Shown here one piece after another: positions 38,901-50,500 of a stretch of DNA of 64,000 nt (the stretch's first letter is position 1; each line of letters begins with the position of its first letter). Made by a program: the position numbers and the translations under genes. The DNA is from Oreocharis arfaki. Its lineage: Eukaryota > Chordata > Aves > Passeriformes > Paramythiidae. The notes below the pieces were generated by a model that saw only the letters and a program-made list of their open reading frames with translations, was not told the origin of the DNA and made no database searches. The DNA lies in the NCBI GenBank assembly GCA_013398015.1, contig VZRR01008203.1, positions 152,076 to 216,075 on the forward strand, in the 5' to 3' direction.

Positions 38901-40578
38901 AGGAGGGTTTTTCCTGGCCTGTTAGAGCAAACCCCCCCATACAAGCAAGGCAGCATTCAAGAAAGAAGCCAAGGTGGTTCACTTTCCCAAGTGCTGAGTG
39001 CCAAAAATGCATTTACCTGGAAGATAATGGGAAATGCATAAAAGTGAAATGTGACAGGGACTATATCATGCTGCAGTTCAAAATGCGTAAGTGGTATTTG
39101 TTCATAGTCAATCTGCTAAAACCATGTTTTCTTCAGATTCGGTGTGTCCAGGAAATGGTAGAATGTCACACATTGCCTATGATAAGCATGCCCCTAGGGT
39201 GCCTTTGTGTTAAAAAAGGCTTCAAATATAAGACAACTTTTCGGTGTTCACAGCTTTCTAGTCAACTCCAGTGAAATCAGTCAATAGGTAATAGCATTGT
39301 TTCACCTCAGGGTACAAACTGCCTTTCAGAAACAAAAATATTGGGATATTTTTGATCACAGTAACAAAATTTCTAACTTCTGGATGTCTGGAGATGAACA
39401 AATACTGTGCAAGAATTTCCACCACCTTTTCCAGTTTGCAGGTAGTCACTTCAGTTAGTTTTAGCCATTTAAAGCCTTTGGGCATATTATCAAGAGTTTG
39501 AGCTTCACCTGCCGTCAATGTGGACAGACAGTCACCACCAAAGGGTCTTATCCCACTCATTGGGAGCATAAGTTGAGTTGCTTTCTGGGAGCAGTGAAAA
39601 GCATTTCCTTGGCAGAAATTGCATGGGCAAGTCCTAAGGCTGTGATTACTTATCCTTCCCTGGCAGCCTCCGTGGAGGTTGCTCACTAAACAGTGCTCCT
39701 GCCTTCTCTAGGTATTCCCTAAATGCAGCAGGAAGTAAGCTAAGAAACACTGTGGTCAGGGTGATATTCTATTTCATGGCCTTTTAGACACCTAATGGTG
39801 TCTAGCAGCATTGGTGGCACCAAACTTCATGCTCATCTCATGCAGATGAGCCCAACTGCAGGAGATGCTGGGCTGGCCTCTGGATCAAAGATTCCTGTGG
39901 ACACAGTGGTGGCAATTGTATATGCACAGGAAGGAACAAAACCTCCAACCTCCCCATTCTCTTCCTCCTACATAGTCAAACCAGGGTAGCCACAGCTCTT
40001 GCTTATGAGCAAGGAAAGAGGCACTCGGCATTCAGCCATTCACCCTCTCCTCAGGGAGAAGGAAGTGGCTGGACTGAGGTCTTGAATAAGCACAGGGCCT
40101 CAGGTTAAGCTTCACTGAAAAATACCTTCTTCAAGGCAATACCAGGAGGAAATATCATTCAGGACTTTATTTTACTGGACACAATATCATCAATCTGTAG
40201 TGACTCTCACACCCCAAAATCACTTGAATGCAATCAGTGCAATGTAAGTTACTGCACATAAATTACACATTTTTAATGAAGCACTTTTTAATGAGTGTTG
40301 CAAAAATTTAAGGCCACTTGATGGACACGGCTAGGAAAATCTTCACTTCCTCCCAGGCCAAGTGTGGGCTTGTGTATCTCTGAGGTATGTATTTGAACTC
40401 CACTCTCTGTGGCAATCAACAAAATACAGGGTCAAGTAATAAATACTTGTGGTAGCAGCAGATAGAGAGCTCAAAGAACTTGCCTCCCTAGCCTTCCTTC
40501 TTCCCTCACATAAAAGTGTACTTACCAGTCAGAAGAAAAACAGCCTCTGATCTGTATTTTCATTCTTATCTTTTCCAG
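29939..40578. other. NRG1: Non-coding sequence up to the NRG1 EGF exon
   Basis: About 10.6 kb immediately 5' of the common EGF exon, hence intron in every NRG1 transcript type. No upstream NRG1 exon was found. In particular, no + strand open frame resembles the roughly 200-residue type III cysteine-rich-domain exon, and I did not see Ig-loop or spacer-exon motifs. Open frames at 39258-39686 (minus, 142 codons) and 38852-39274 (plus, 140 codons) are unrecognised. The intron ends in a pyrimidine tract and 'ttttccag' acceptor. Confidence 0.65.
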
Positions 40579-40708
40579 CCACTTCCACATCTACAACTGG
40601 GACAAGTCATCTCACGAAATGTGACATAAAGCAGAAAGCCTTCTGTGTCAATGGGGGAGAGTGTTACATGGTTAAAGACCTCCCAAACCCCCCAAGATAC
40701 CTGTGCAG
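40579..40708 (+). CDS. NRG1: Neuregulin-1 common EGF-like exon (130 bp)
   Basis: This exon encodes the N-terminal two thirds of the EGF-like domain present in every active neuregulin-1 isoform; that domain binds ErbB3 and ErbB4 receptor tyrosine kinases. The first two bases finish a codon from the previous exon. Then come 42 codons beginning TSTSTTGTSHLTKCDIKQKA, a Ser/Thr-rich linker leading into the domain, and ending RYLC, with two bases (AG) carried over. Four of the six EGF cysteines are here (in KCD, AFCV, GECY and YLC), plus the FCVNGGEC core and YMVKDLPNP loop. The acceptor is 'cttttccag' and the donor 'gcag|gtaaga'. Phase matches both the alpha and the beta exon downstream (AG+G gives Arg). 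Residues are bird-like; human has AEKEKTF and SNPS at the variable positions. Confidence 0.98.
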
Positions 40709-42188
40709 GTAAGAAATACTATATGCTTCTTTCACTGGAGCCATCAGGTTTCACAAATGGTTTTTCTTTAAAGGAGCACCTGAAAAATACCTTCTTCTGA
40801 ACTTGCATTTCTTCATTTTTTAACCATGTGGATGTGAAAAGAATGCCAAGAATGACCTCTGTGTTCTACAGAGGTGTATGAGGCATAGCAGAGGCTAAAT
40901 GAGAAATATTTTTATGTGATAGTGGCACAGTATCTTCAATTGGTGTTTATATGGCACAAAGTAACACAGCCTTACGTTAGAAATAATGAAACAGACACTG
41001 TAAACTACATATTCTGCATTTAGAAAAGAAAAGGGAAAAAAAAGGGTTTGGAAAATTGCATTGAATATTACACTTTGTACAGGAGAAACTGTTATTTTAA
41101 TTGTCTTATATAGTAACTGAACAGTTTCTGGTGAGACCGGATTCACAACTGTTGTTGTGTTTAATTACATAAAAAAACCAATGAATGTCATGGTCACGGT
41201 GGAGGTTACTATTTCGTGTGCTGATCTTGATTCATGAAGTCATACAAGTTTAGTTTAGGGGGGTGCTTGTGCACCTTTTTCAGGTCCTGGCTGTGCTGTA
41301 TTGGACTGCTGCAATAGTCCCTTGCATCAGAGAACATTCATGAAGAGCTACAGCACTGGAATTTACCTCCTGCCTGGGAGCATGTCATGTAGCATTTACC
41401 CCTGAAGATAAACTAGTCGGAGAGACTGCTTCTCCCTAGCTTGAGAGGAAACTTAGCATTTAAATCTTGGGAAACATCCTTGGTACCTAAGAGATCTGAG
41501 TGAAAAGGGTGCACTTTTGTGAGGATATTGCTGTTTTTTAGACAAAGAGATGTTGGTCAATGAAGACTGTCATCTGCTGTAACTGCGTAATTTTTCAGTC
41601 TCCTGGGATTAAAAATGGAAAAACACTAATTGTAGAGAAAACTTTGGTAGGTGAGGTCTGTGATGCTTTCATTAGGCCAGGAAGAAATTGACTGCTTGTC
41701 TTTGTTTGGTTTTGGGGGTTTTGTTTTGTTTTTTTTAAAGGAAAACAAACAAACCAAAGCCACCAAACCTCACAATGTTCTGGTTTGCGTGTAAATTTTC
41801 TCTTTTTTTGTAGAAAGATGTTACCTGCCCACCATGGGCTTTGTTTTGCTTTGGATTTTTATGGATTGCTGTGCTGCTGAAAGCAATGAGTGTTCCATTG
41901 ACTTTTAGGATCATTTTTAGCTAAAGTGAATATGTAAAAGTTAAATGTGCTGTGGGTTGGATTCTTTTTTGAGAAAAAGAAAGAAAGATTTGTGTTAAAT
42001 TTACATGGTTGTTGTAAGCCAGCATTCAAGATGAGCAGTTTGCTATGACTATCCAGAGCATGTACAAGAGTTTGTGTGTTTCAACTTCCTATCCAAACAC
42101 CATTCAGAAAACTCCAGTGAGTGGTAGAGCTGAACACAGAGCAGACTTGCTAATCATTAATATTGTCCTGGTAGTTTCAGAGGTATCC

Positions 42189-43030
42189 NNNNNNNNNNNN
42201 NNNNNNNNNNNNNNNNNNNNNNNNNNNNNNNNNNNNNNNNNNNNNNNNNNNNNNNNNNNNNNNNNNNNNNNNNNNNNNNNNNNNNNNNNNNNNNNNNNNN
42301 NNNNNNNNNNNNNNNNNNNNNNNNNNNNNNNNNNNNNNNNNNNNNNNNNNNNNNNNNNNNNNNNNNNNNNNNNNNNNNNNNNNNNNNNNNNNNNNNNNNN
42401 NNNNNNNNNNNNNNNNNNNNNNNNNNNNNNNNNNNNNNNNNNNNNNNNNNNNNNNNNNNNNNNNNNNNNNNNNNNNNNNNNNNNNNNNNNNNNNNNNNNN
42501 NNNNNNNNNNNNNNNNNNNNNNNNNNNNNNNNNNNNNNNNNNNNNNNNNNNNNNNNNNNNNNNNNNNNNNNNNNNNNNNNNNNNNNNNNNNNNNNNNNNN
42601 NNNNNNNNNNNNNNNNNNNNNNNNNNNNNNNNNNNNNNNNNNNNNNNNNNNNNNNNNNNNNNNNNNNNNNNNNNNNNNNNNNNNNNNNNNNNNNNNNNNN
42701 NNNNNNNNNNNNNNNNNNNNNNNNNNNNNNNNNNNNNNNNNNNNNNNNNNNNNNNNNNNNNNNNNNNNNNNNNNNNNNNNNNNNNNNNNNNNNNNNNNNN
42801 NNNNNNNNNNNNNNNNNNNNNNNNNNNNNNNNNNNNNNNNNNNNNNNNNNNNNNNNNNNNNNNNNNNNNNNNNNNNNNNNNNNNNNNNNNNNNNNNNNNN
42901 NNNNNNNNNNNNNNNNNNNNNNNNNNNNNNNNNNNNNNNNNNNNNNNNNNNNNNNNNNNNNNNNNNNNNNNNNNNNNNNNNNNNNNNNNNNNNNNNNNNN
43001 NNNNNNNNNNNNNNNNNNNNNNNNNNNNNN
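42189..43030. other. Assembly gap (842 N)
   Basis: Unresolved bases within an NRG1 intron, bordered on the right by a run of 19 A at 43034-43052. The apparent 339-codon frame across it is an artefact of N being readable as open. No NRG1 exon is expected in this intron from the known exon order, but the content cannot be seen. Confidence 0.99.
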
Positions 43031-43033
43031 ATT

Positions 43034-43052
43034 AAAAAAAAAAAAAAAAAAA
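43034..43052. repeat. Poly(A) run at gap edge
   Basis: Nineteen A residues directly after the assembly gap. It may be the tail of a retroposed element hidden in the gap, or simply the low-complexity sequence that broke the assembly. Confidence 0.85.
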
Positions 43053-46000
43053 GAGAGATCCTAAATTCATCCTCAGTTATAATCTGGCTATGTATTTAAA
43101 AAAATGTATTTTATAAAATACATAGTAATCATCTGGACAGGATCAGATCTTGCTCTTATGGATACTGGTGTGAACTTCAAGAAAATACTCTGCTTTCAAG
43201 AGGTAACCATGTGAAATGCTCGAGAAATGTGTGAAGACTTAGTAAAGCATTGTACAGCTACATCTATGGTAGCATGTGTATTCCCCACATGGATTTTAAT
43301 TAAGGCCCAAGACCAAGCAAAACAGTCTCAAAATAGAACAGATTAGGTAGGAAGCTTTGAGATCACTTAAATAAACCAGTGTATAAAATTTTCAGAAGCT
43401 TCATAGGAACATGAGTCACATTTTGAAAACATCGTGGACTTAGGAAGCCTGGATGTTACTGGCTTCCTATGAGACTGAGATTCCTAAGTCATTGCTGTTC
43501 ACTTGGAAATGTGTCCCCAAGTTCACTGAAGAGAAAAAGTTTTCAATAAATTCAAAATTAAGACCAAAATTCCTAGCATTTCCTTCTTGCTTGAAAAAAA
43601 TCTATATAAATATGATACCTGTTACACTTTTAGAGTGTCCTTTTGAAGTGTCATACCATGAAGGCCTTGATAGTCTGACTAATTGATTTCTGACTTGCAG
43701 ACACATCTTTTCTAGTGGTTTTGTTGTTACTTGAAGAAATTAAATTTACGTCCGGATTTCATTGGATAAAAATAATGCTACTGTCTTAACAGAAATGTGC
43801 TGCTGCTTTGCTTAACAGCAAAAGAGTGAATTACGTAGTTTTTAATGATATAGCCGTTTTCTATATCTGTCTTCATGTAAAGGCCTTCGTAGAATAGAAA
43901 TGGGCAGAAGTTTCTTCAAACCAGCAGTTATGAAAGCAGAAGTTTCAGAGGTGTTCATTCAAGAGACAGGATAGAAATACTAGTTCTGACTTAGGCAATG
44001 AAATGGGCTACTAAGTACTGTACTTCCAGTGGAAATAAAAACATTCTCTCCCACAATATATTTGTTTGCAAGCAGTGAATGAAATGGAAATACAAGTTCC
44101 TGAGCCATTCAGCCATTCCTCTCCTGATGAAAAACAGTGTGATGATACGTGTTCCGTGTCCACTGAACACATGTAAATGCTGCTCTTTGCAACTACTGTG
44201 TGTAGAGGGGAAAAAAAGCAATTCTTTTATTACATGTGGTTCAGTATTTTGGTTTTATCCAGTTAATACAATAAATAAATGGTCCAAGTAGCTTTTTTTA
44301 AGGCAGAAAGGAAATTATAAGGCTCTCACAGCACAAACACATACGTTTTGCTCTAAGCTGTTTGACCTCAAGTTTTGCTACTGTCATAAAGGAAAATGGT
44401 ACATGGATAATGATCTAGAAAAGAAAATTACAACAAAAAATAATGTCTGAAAACTTGAGTAGGACAAGGTGTTTGGGAAAGGACACCATCTCAAGCTGAT
44501 TGTAAAAGTGCAGTGTACAGGAAACAACCTTCCAAACTGCGCTGGAAACGGTGCTGCAGTGCACATCTGAGCAACAAAATGCCTTCAGCATTCACACGTC
44601 ATCATAAGCAGAGAGGCTCATCTCAGCTTTCCTCTCAGCTGGCCCACCCTGGGCCCATTCTCAAGGGCAGGTGCTGCAGCCCATTTGCTGACAGTGGTTT
44701 CAGAGCAAGTATAAACACACCTGGACTGTTTTCGGTGCCATCTCGACAGGGCTGATCCTGCCTGGTCTGGAAGTGATTTCAGCATTGTCTGTACCAGTGC
44801 TCAAGCTGTTTTCATCACCTCCACAGCTGCACCAACATCTGAAAACAAGCACAGACAAAGCAAGCAACCATCAGCAGTCAGTGGCAGGAGGAAAACATGA
44901 GGCTTTCAACCATGTTCATGGGGAATTTTTAGGGTTGAGCCTGACAAGCAAGATGTAAAGGTCCCTGTGAACTGAAAGCAAGCATGCGCGAATGCCACCT
45001 TCCCAGGGACAGCTATTTAACAAGATCACAATAGTGCAAAATATTTTTCCTCCTGATTCAGTAACATAGATCAAAATGCTTTCTATCACAGGAATTTTGC
45101 CTTCTGTCAAATGTGCAAAAAGTCTTCTGTCATGCCCAGCAATAGCATCTTCTAATGACAGAGTTATCCTTGTTGCATTTTTCTCAACTGAATATATCTG
45201 TGGAAACTGGGATCTCTCCACACTTGGTACTTATCAAAAGATGTGACTTTGGCTCTGAAGAACTTGAACTCCCTTCCTTAATAAACAAATATATCATTAT
45301 AGCAAATCAGCTCCAAAGAATCATCTGCAGATCCTCAAAATATACCCTTATTACACAAATATCATTCCTGCGTGGTTTATTTAAACAAGATACTACTGTT
45401 TATCCCTGACACTGATCCTCTGCCAAAGGGATTTTCTGGAAGTCTCACTTGTGCAAGGGCAGCATCCCTGTTTTTTAGGTCTAGAGGCAATTCTGGAAAA
45501 GCAGAATTTAAATATTGAGACAGCTTTCAGCACACATGAAACTCAGATGTATAAAAGAGGTGGAGGATTCTTCTGACCAACGTGCATTTGCAAATAAGAA
45601 AGCTTTTTCACCTGACAAATAAATTATGAAGAAATTTGTAAAAGAGTCTAGCACCATATCATCAGCAGGAGAAAAAGAGTGGGAGATTCTTGCACCATGG
45701 CAAACTCATGGAGGGCATCACGAAGCCAGGCAATACAAGTGAGATGTGTTGAAGGAAGCAGGTGTCAGGTAATTTCAGGTTACATGCTGAGCAAGAGTGG
45801 AGAGAAGAAGGAAAAAGAGCAAAGATTGAAATCTATAGATACTTAATGTGGTGGACAGACATTCACACTTAAGTATGAAGCACGGGAAGCCTGCATTGCT
45901 ATGGTGATATTTTGGGAGCTTGAGCCCTGCCCCCGCATGGAGAATGAAGGTGAAGGAAGAATTCATAGGCAGCAGCAGCAAAGATGGTCAAATCATAGTG

Positions 46001-46706
46001 GAGAAATTCCTTCTTTATGATCAAGGGGAAAGCTGCACTGAAGTTTTCTGCAGAAGAGCTTATGAACTGAACAGACAGATAACAATGGGGCTGCAAATCT
46101 TGAGAGCACTTCCGCCCTGTCATTTTGCTTATTGCCTGGACTGACTTTTTATCTTTTTGTGAGCCGTGTTGAATATCCTTCTCTTTGGGTTTGACTTTGT
46201 CTTCTCGCTTTTTGGATTTTTTTATGGCTTTTCTGTGATGGCTGTATTAACTATTCCTCCTCAAAGCAAACTACCAGAAGGCACAACATGCCATCACAGA
46301 AAGAGGGAAATCATGGTATTTTCATGGATTTTATGTGACTAATGAAAGCAACAGTGTAAATTGTTGTTATGCACTGCACTGCAAATTTTAAAAAATAACT
46401 GGATTGGTCCCTTCATGAGGTGGAATAAGCAGTGAGCTGGTACACATTTTGCTAGCCATGATTCTTCTTTCTTTTTCAAAAGAGACAAGTGAAAAGACTT
46501 TTTTTCCCTCTGGATTTTTGCTGTAAATTTTTGCAAAGTTTTATCTTCTGGAAAGGTTACACTTTCTTGCCTCTCTTCTGATCATTTTTCACTAACACCT
46601 AACCAGGAGGTCACTTAATGCACTCGCACTCCGTAGACCAGCAGATGTAAGTCTGTTAGTGCAGTGGTTTTGGTGTACAATTGCTTATCACGTTTTTGCC
46701 CTTTAG

Positions 46707-46774
46707 GTGCCAACCTGGATTCACTGGAGCAAGATGTACTGAAACTCTGCCCATGAAAATCCAAAACCAAGAAA
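46707..46774 (+). CDS. NRG1: Neuregulin-1 alpha-type EGF exon (68 bp)
   Basis: Alternative exon that completes the EGF-like domain in alpha isoforms. The first base joins AG of the common exon to make Arg. The 22 codons read CQPGFTGARC then TETLPMKIQNQE, giving EGF cysteines five and six and the alpha-type stalk. The last base (A) joins AA of the transmembrane exon to make Lys, so alpha runs into KAEELYQKR. Human alpha has ENVPMKVQNQE at the stalk, so the exon is conserved with a few substitutions. Acceptor 'ccctttag', donor 'gaaa|gtatgt'. If the intron were retained, translation would stop after about four residues (TAA at 46785-46787). Alpha forms are known to bind ErbB receptors less strongly than beta forms. 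Confidence 0.97.
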
Positions 46775-47426
46775 GTATGTTAAAATAATCTGAACTTTGC
46801 TTTCTTCCCCAACTACAGCAACAAAATCAATAGTACTTGGTGTTTTCACAGTTCAGCTGGAACCGGCCTCTTTACCACTAATTTATGACCTGATTTTCTG
46901 AAGTACAATCTGTACACCATGGCATTATTGACCTCCAAAATATTTCTCGTTTGTGTGATTTTTGATCTTTCCATTCATTCACAGATGCATTTGTTTTGCA
47001 CACACTGGCAGTTTTCCTGTTTGGGAGACTGCTGCAAAGTGCAACCCTAAAAGACCAAACTCATGGAGATGAGTATGTACAGATCTTGTGTCCTTGCTGC
47101 CTTGTGGAAAAAGAGCATCCTAAAACCAATTTGGGCCTCTGGAATGGTGAATTTCTGTCTCAGATCTTGAAACACACTTAGATCTGGATTGGTTTGGTTT
47201 TGGCTGGTTTTGCAGGGGGGATTTCTTTACATTTCCACAGAGCAAATGACTTGCTCTCGACATCCTGAGCTATTTTGACACACTAAACCGAGATTCAGTT
47301 TCTGAAAGTGAACTCACCAAGTCATATCAGTTCACACTGAAGGAGCTTCTTTCTTAGCATATATTCACCTCTTCTCTTTTCTCTGTTTTTTTCTCTACCA
47401 TTTTTTTTGTTTGTTTTTCCTCTCAG
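46775..47426 (+). other. NRG1: NRG1 intron separating alpha and beta exons
   Basis: A 652-base intron between two mutually alternative exons. It ends in a very strong pyrimidine tract (T-runs around 47383-47420, then 'cctctcag'), stronger than the alpha acceptor upstream. This is consistent with beta being the favoured choice in many tissues. That last point is inference from splice-site appearance only. Confidence 0.85.
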
Positions 47427-47485
47427 GTGCCCAAATGAATTTACTGGTGATCGCTGCCAAAACTACGTAATGGCCAGCTTCTACA
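47427..47485 (+). CDS. NRG1: Neuregulin-1 beta-type EGF exon (59 bp spliced form)
   Basis: Alternative to the alpha exon. The first base completes Arg; 19 codons read CPNEFTGDRCQNYVMASFY, identical to human NRG1-beta as I know it, followed by one carried base (A). The two cysteines are the fifth and sixth of the EGF domain. The residues between and just after them are those that give beta forms their higher ErbB3/ErbB4 affinity. The donor is A|GTACGT. Joined to the 24-base exon it makes beta1 (K from A+AG); joined to the transmembrane exon it makes beta2 (K from A+AA). Both frames are maintained. Confidence 0.98.
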
Positions 47486-47520
47486 GTACGTCCACTACTT
47501 TTCTGTCTGTGCCGCAGTAG
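47427..47520 (+). CDS. NRG1: Neuregulin-1 beta3 terminal form of the beta exon
   Basis: If the donor at 47486 is not used, the frame continues STSTTFLSVPQ and stops at TAG (47518-47520). Human beta3 ends in STSTPFLSLPE, the same 11-residue length with three substitutions, so this is a conserved alternative C-terminus. The product lacks a transmembrane segment downstream of the EGF domain, as in the known GGF2 and SMDF (type III beta3) forms. No canonical AATAAA was seen in the first several hundred bases after the stop, so the 3' end of this transcript is not located. Confidence 0.92.
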
Positions 47521-50500
47521 AAGCATGCTCAGTCGGTGCTGCTTTCTTGTCGCTGCATCTTTCCTCCAGTTTTATTTTTTTTTAATCTGTAACTAGATTT
47601 GTTGCCTAAGGCCTAATATTGATTGTCTCTGCCTGTTGCATGAAAATTATAACAAAAAGCAATTGCAAATTATAACAGAAAGCAATCCTGGGATGGTTTG
47701 GCATTGAGGGTATGGGGAAATGCAAGACTTAGGAATGCTGTGAAATTAACACTGAGTGTGTGATATGGACTCCCTGCTGACATCAAGCAGAAAAAGTACA
47801 AAAATGACATTTTGAAAGTCTCTCATTTTATTTGCCACAAAAAGCTTATGAGTCATGATACAGGCCAGCACTCCCTCAACCAAAGGATGGGTAGCTAGTC
47901 CTCTCCTTATATATGAGATTTGCATTTGGAACTAGAGGTTAAAGGTAATTGAAGTGCTTACTTTGTTTCTAATGAGCACGTGCCAAACAGGATCAAAATG
48001 TTCTTCCTCCTTATTGTCCAGGCTTCAGTGGAAAGAGCTCAGAAAGAAAAAGAAAAGGGGGAGAGATGACTTAAACAATGGGGTTTAACATATTTTGGGT
48101 ATATTGTGGGTAACAGGTGCAAGAGATCAAAGATTAATTGGCCAAACAAAAGTATCAGACATGCACATACACAGACTGCTAGAATCAGCACTGCAGTTGC
48201 ATCCCATAATGTTTCCCATGGAGGAGTGGGCTAATTAGTATTACTTGATAGGGAGTAGCAGGAGGTACACTCTATTTTCTCTCATTGGCTATAGCAAAGT
48301 CAAAGGTAACATGTAAGAAAATTGCTTAGATCTTACATTTAAATGCATGTGTACTATTCACAATCAATTGTTGCTGGCATCAGAATGTACTGTGATCTAA
48401 AAGCAGTACTAAAAAAACTAATTTTTGATGGATTACTTGCCAGCACAGAAAGACTATAGGCTAGCTTGATTTAATTTCAGTTGGTATATAGGACAAAAAG
48501 CTGTAAGAATGTGCTGGACATTTTGGAGCCTGAAGAGATGCACAGGTTTTCTCTTATACTGATGGATGAAAAACATCCATACATAATTCATACTTTCTGT
48601 CATGGAAGCTACCCACATAAATCCCAAGAGTGCTGACTGGGGACCAGACCTTCCAGCACTCGAGTGGGCATTTTATGCCCTGTCTTAAAAGCTTTATTGG
48701 TGTGAGTTATATTTAAATGCCTCTGATAACTACAGATTTTAAAATTTTTATGCTGTTTATTTATCTGCCAAACATTAGATTAAAGTGGCCTTTTCTGTGG
48801 ATTGTGGTGAAAAGTGCAGTTAAGATTTTCTGATCTTAGAAGAATAATTTAAAAGGAGGTGATGTAAAAATATGAGATCCACTGTTTGCTGCTGAATTTT
48901 ATCTGAAAACTATAGAAGAATTGTATGTTGATTATAAATTCATTTTCCAACCTCTACCTGAAAAAAAAAAAGTTTAGGTGGGTTTTCCTTCCTTTGTTTT
49001 TCAGTTTCCTAACTCTGGTTTGGATTTTTAAAGAGACCAGATTGAGATTTTCTGAAGTTGCCTGCACGGAAGAGGCACACATGCCCTTGCCTTGCTGCAA
49101 GAGTTACACTCGGTTGTTGGTACTTAAGTTGGTCAAGCACTTCCCCTCCTTGAAATGCAGAGGCAGGCGAGCACACTGCTACCACCCTTGGGCCGCTCTG
49201 AGATTCCCAGTCAATGGCTGTGAGACTGGCCCTTCTGCCTGCCCTGCATCTGCACTACAGCATCTGGTTTCTTACACTGCTGAAATTACACTTTTGGAAA
49301 GAGTCCACTGAGGGCACATTAATACATAACTAACAAAAAAAAAAAAAATCAGTGAAGAAGCATTTGTATGACTTTTTGTTATTACGCCCAAAGCAGACCA
49401 GAGCATACAGTTTAACAGAGAACTTCAGTGAGAGTTCTCCAAAGGCAAATGTTGCATCTGGGGCTTAAAGCCAAGCTATGTTTTGAACTAAGTGTTTTGG
49501 TTGATTATCTTAGCTCTGCAGATGCAGCTTTTTCAAAGTACAGAGCAAACTGGGATACTAAACAGCATAAGTGCTAGTAGGAAACAAAAGTGTATGTGTG
49601 AACTATACAGCTATCTAATTTCACTTGCATTCAGAGGGTCTTCCTTCATTTGGAAGGAATGTCTGTGGGGTTCCAAGCCAATTTTGCCTACTGATGAGCT
49701 GTCACTGTCTCAATTTGGCTGTTAAAGAAAATTGTCTTCAGAGATCTGCCCTGGAGTTGGTATTTGAGACTCCTGAAGTTACTGGGCTGAGGACCTTTTG
49801 CCAGATCAGAGCAAGGCACCACTTGGCATTCTGGAAATGCTGTGTCCCACCAGAGTGCAAGGCTAACTGGCTTATCTTGACTCGTCTCAGGAGCCTGGCT
49901 GGCAGACCCTGTAGTGTTCTTTCCTTGAGCACAGCAGTCACAACTGCTACCAGGCGTGCTACCCTGGATTTTTGCTGTGACTGCTTTGACTTTGAGGCTT
50001 ATGGTCCACCACTGGTCCCTAAGACAGCAGAAGGCAGTCCACAAATTGTTGCAAAAATAGATCTGTTCCATGCAGATATATTTGCCATGTCTAAATGCTC
50101 ACATATTCACTCCCTTGAAGTCAATGAACCAAGGCTAATGGAGGAGAGCAAAAGTAATGAGTTAACATTTTGGGTAATTTTCATGTAGTTAGGCATGAGA
50201 ACTCTTACAGCAACACTGTGCAGAATGATCCCTCGGAAAAGAAATAGTGATAAAGCTGTGAATTAATAGAAGTTTGAGGAAACCTCTCTAGAGTTTAATC
50301 ACAGATAAAAACCTTTGTCCCCTTAAATGCCCCAGATGGACCAAGGACCCCACCCAAAGGGCCGATGGACTTGCTTTCTTCACTAGTTAACTATAATATA
50401 TGAACTGTGAATTTAGAACTGCCCAGGGGCATGCTGTGGGCTTTCTTGGGCATCAACTGAACACTGTCCATGCCTTCCTTCAGCATGGGGCAGCAGTTTA

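Larger units (their letters stand above)
40709..46706 (+). other. NRG1: NRG1 intron between common EGF exon and alpha exon
   Basis: About 6.0 kb including an 842-base run of N. No coding element or repeat of note was recognised in the readable part. Unidentified open frames here are all under 105 codons, apart from a frame created by the N run itself. The 3' end is a normal pyrimidine-rich acceptor ('cgtttttgccctttag'). Confidence 0.85.

Noticed and set aside
38852..39274. 140-codon + strand frame with several Cys, just upstream of the EGF exon
   Set aside because: Considered as a possible extra NRG1 extracellular exon, but cysteine spacing does not match EGF, Ig or the type III cysteine-rich domain, and no acceptor/donor pair in suitable phase was evident.
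39258..39686. 142-codon minus-strand frame
   Set aside because: No recognisable product; antisense within an NRG1 intron with no exon-like boundaries.
41701..41770. GT-rich and CA-rich arms suggesting a hairpin or inverted repeat
   Set aside because: Arms pair only imperfectly with several mismatches and shifts; no element boundary or RNA-gene feature supports it.
42045..43064. 339-codon open frame
   Set aside because: Almost entirely made of N bases in the assembly gap; not a real frame.
49625..50188. 187-codon + strand open frame between the beta and beta1 exons
   Set aside because: No recognisable motif, an overlapping minus-strand frame of similar quality, no splice-phase link to NRG1. 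A chance frame is the simplest reading.
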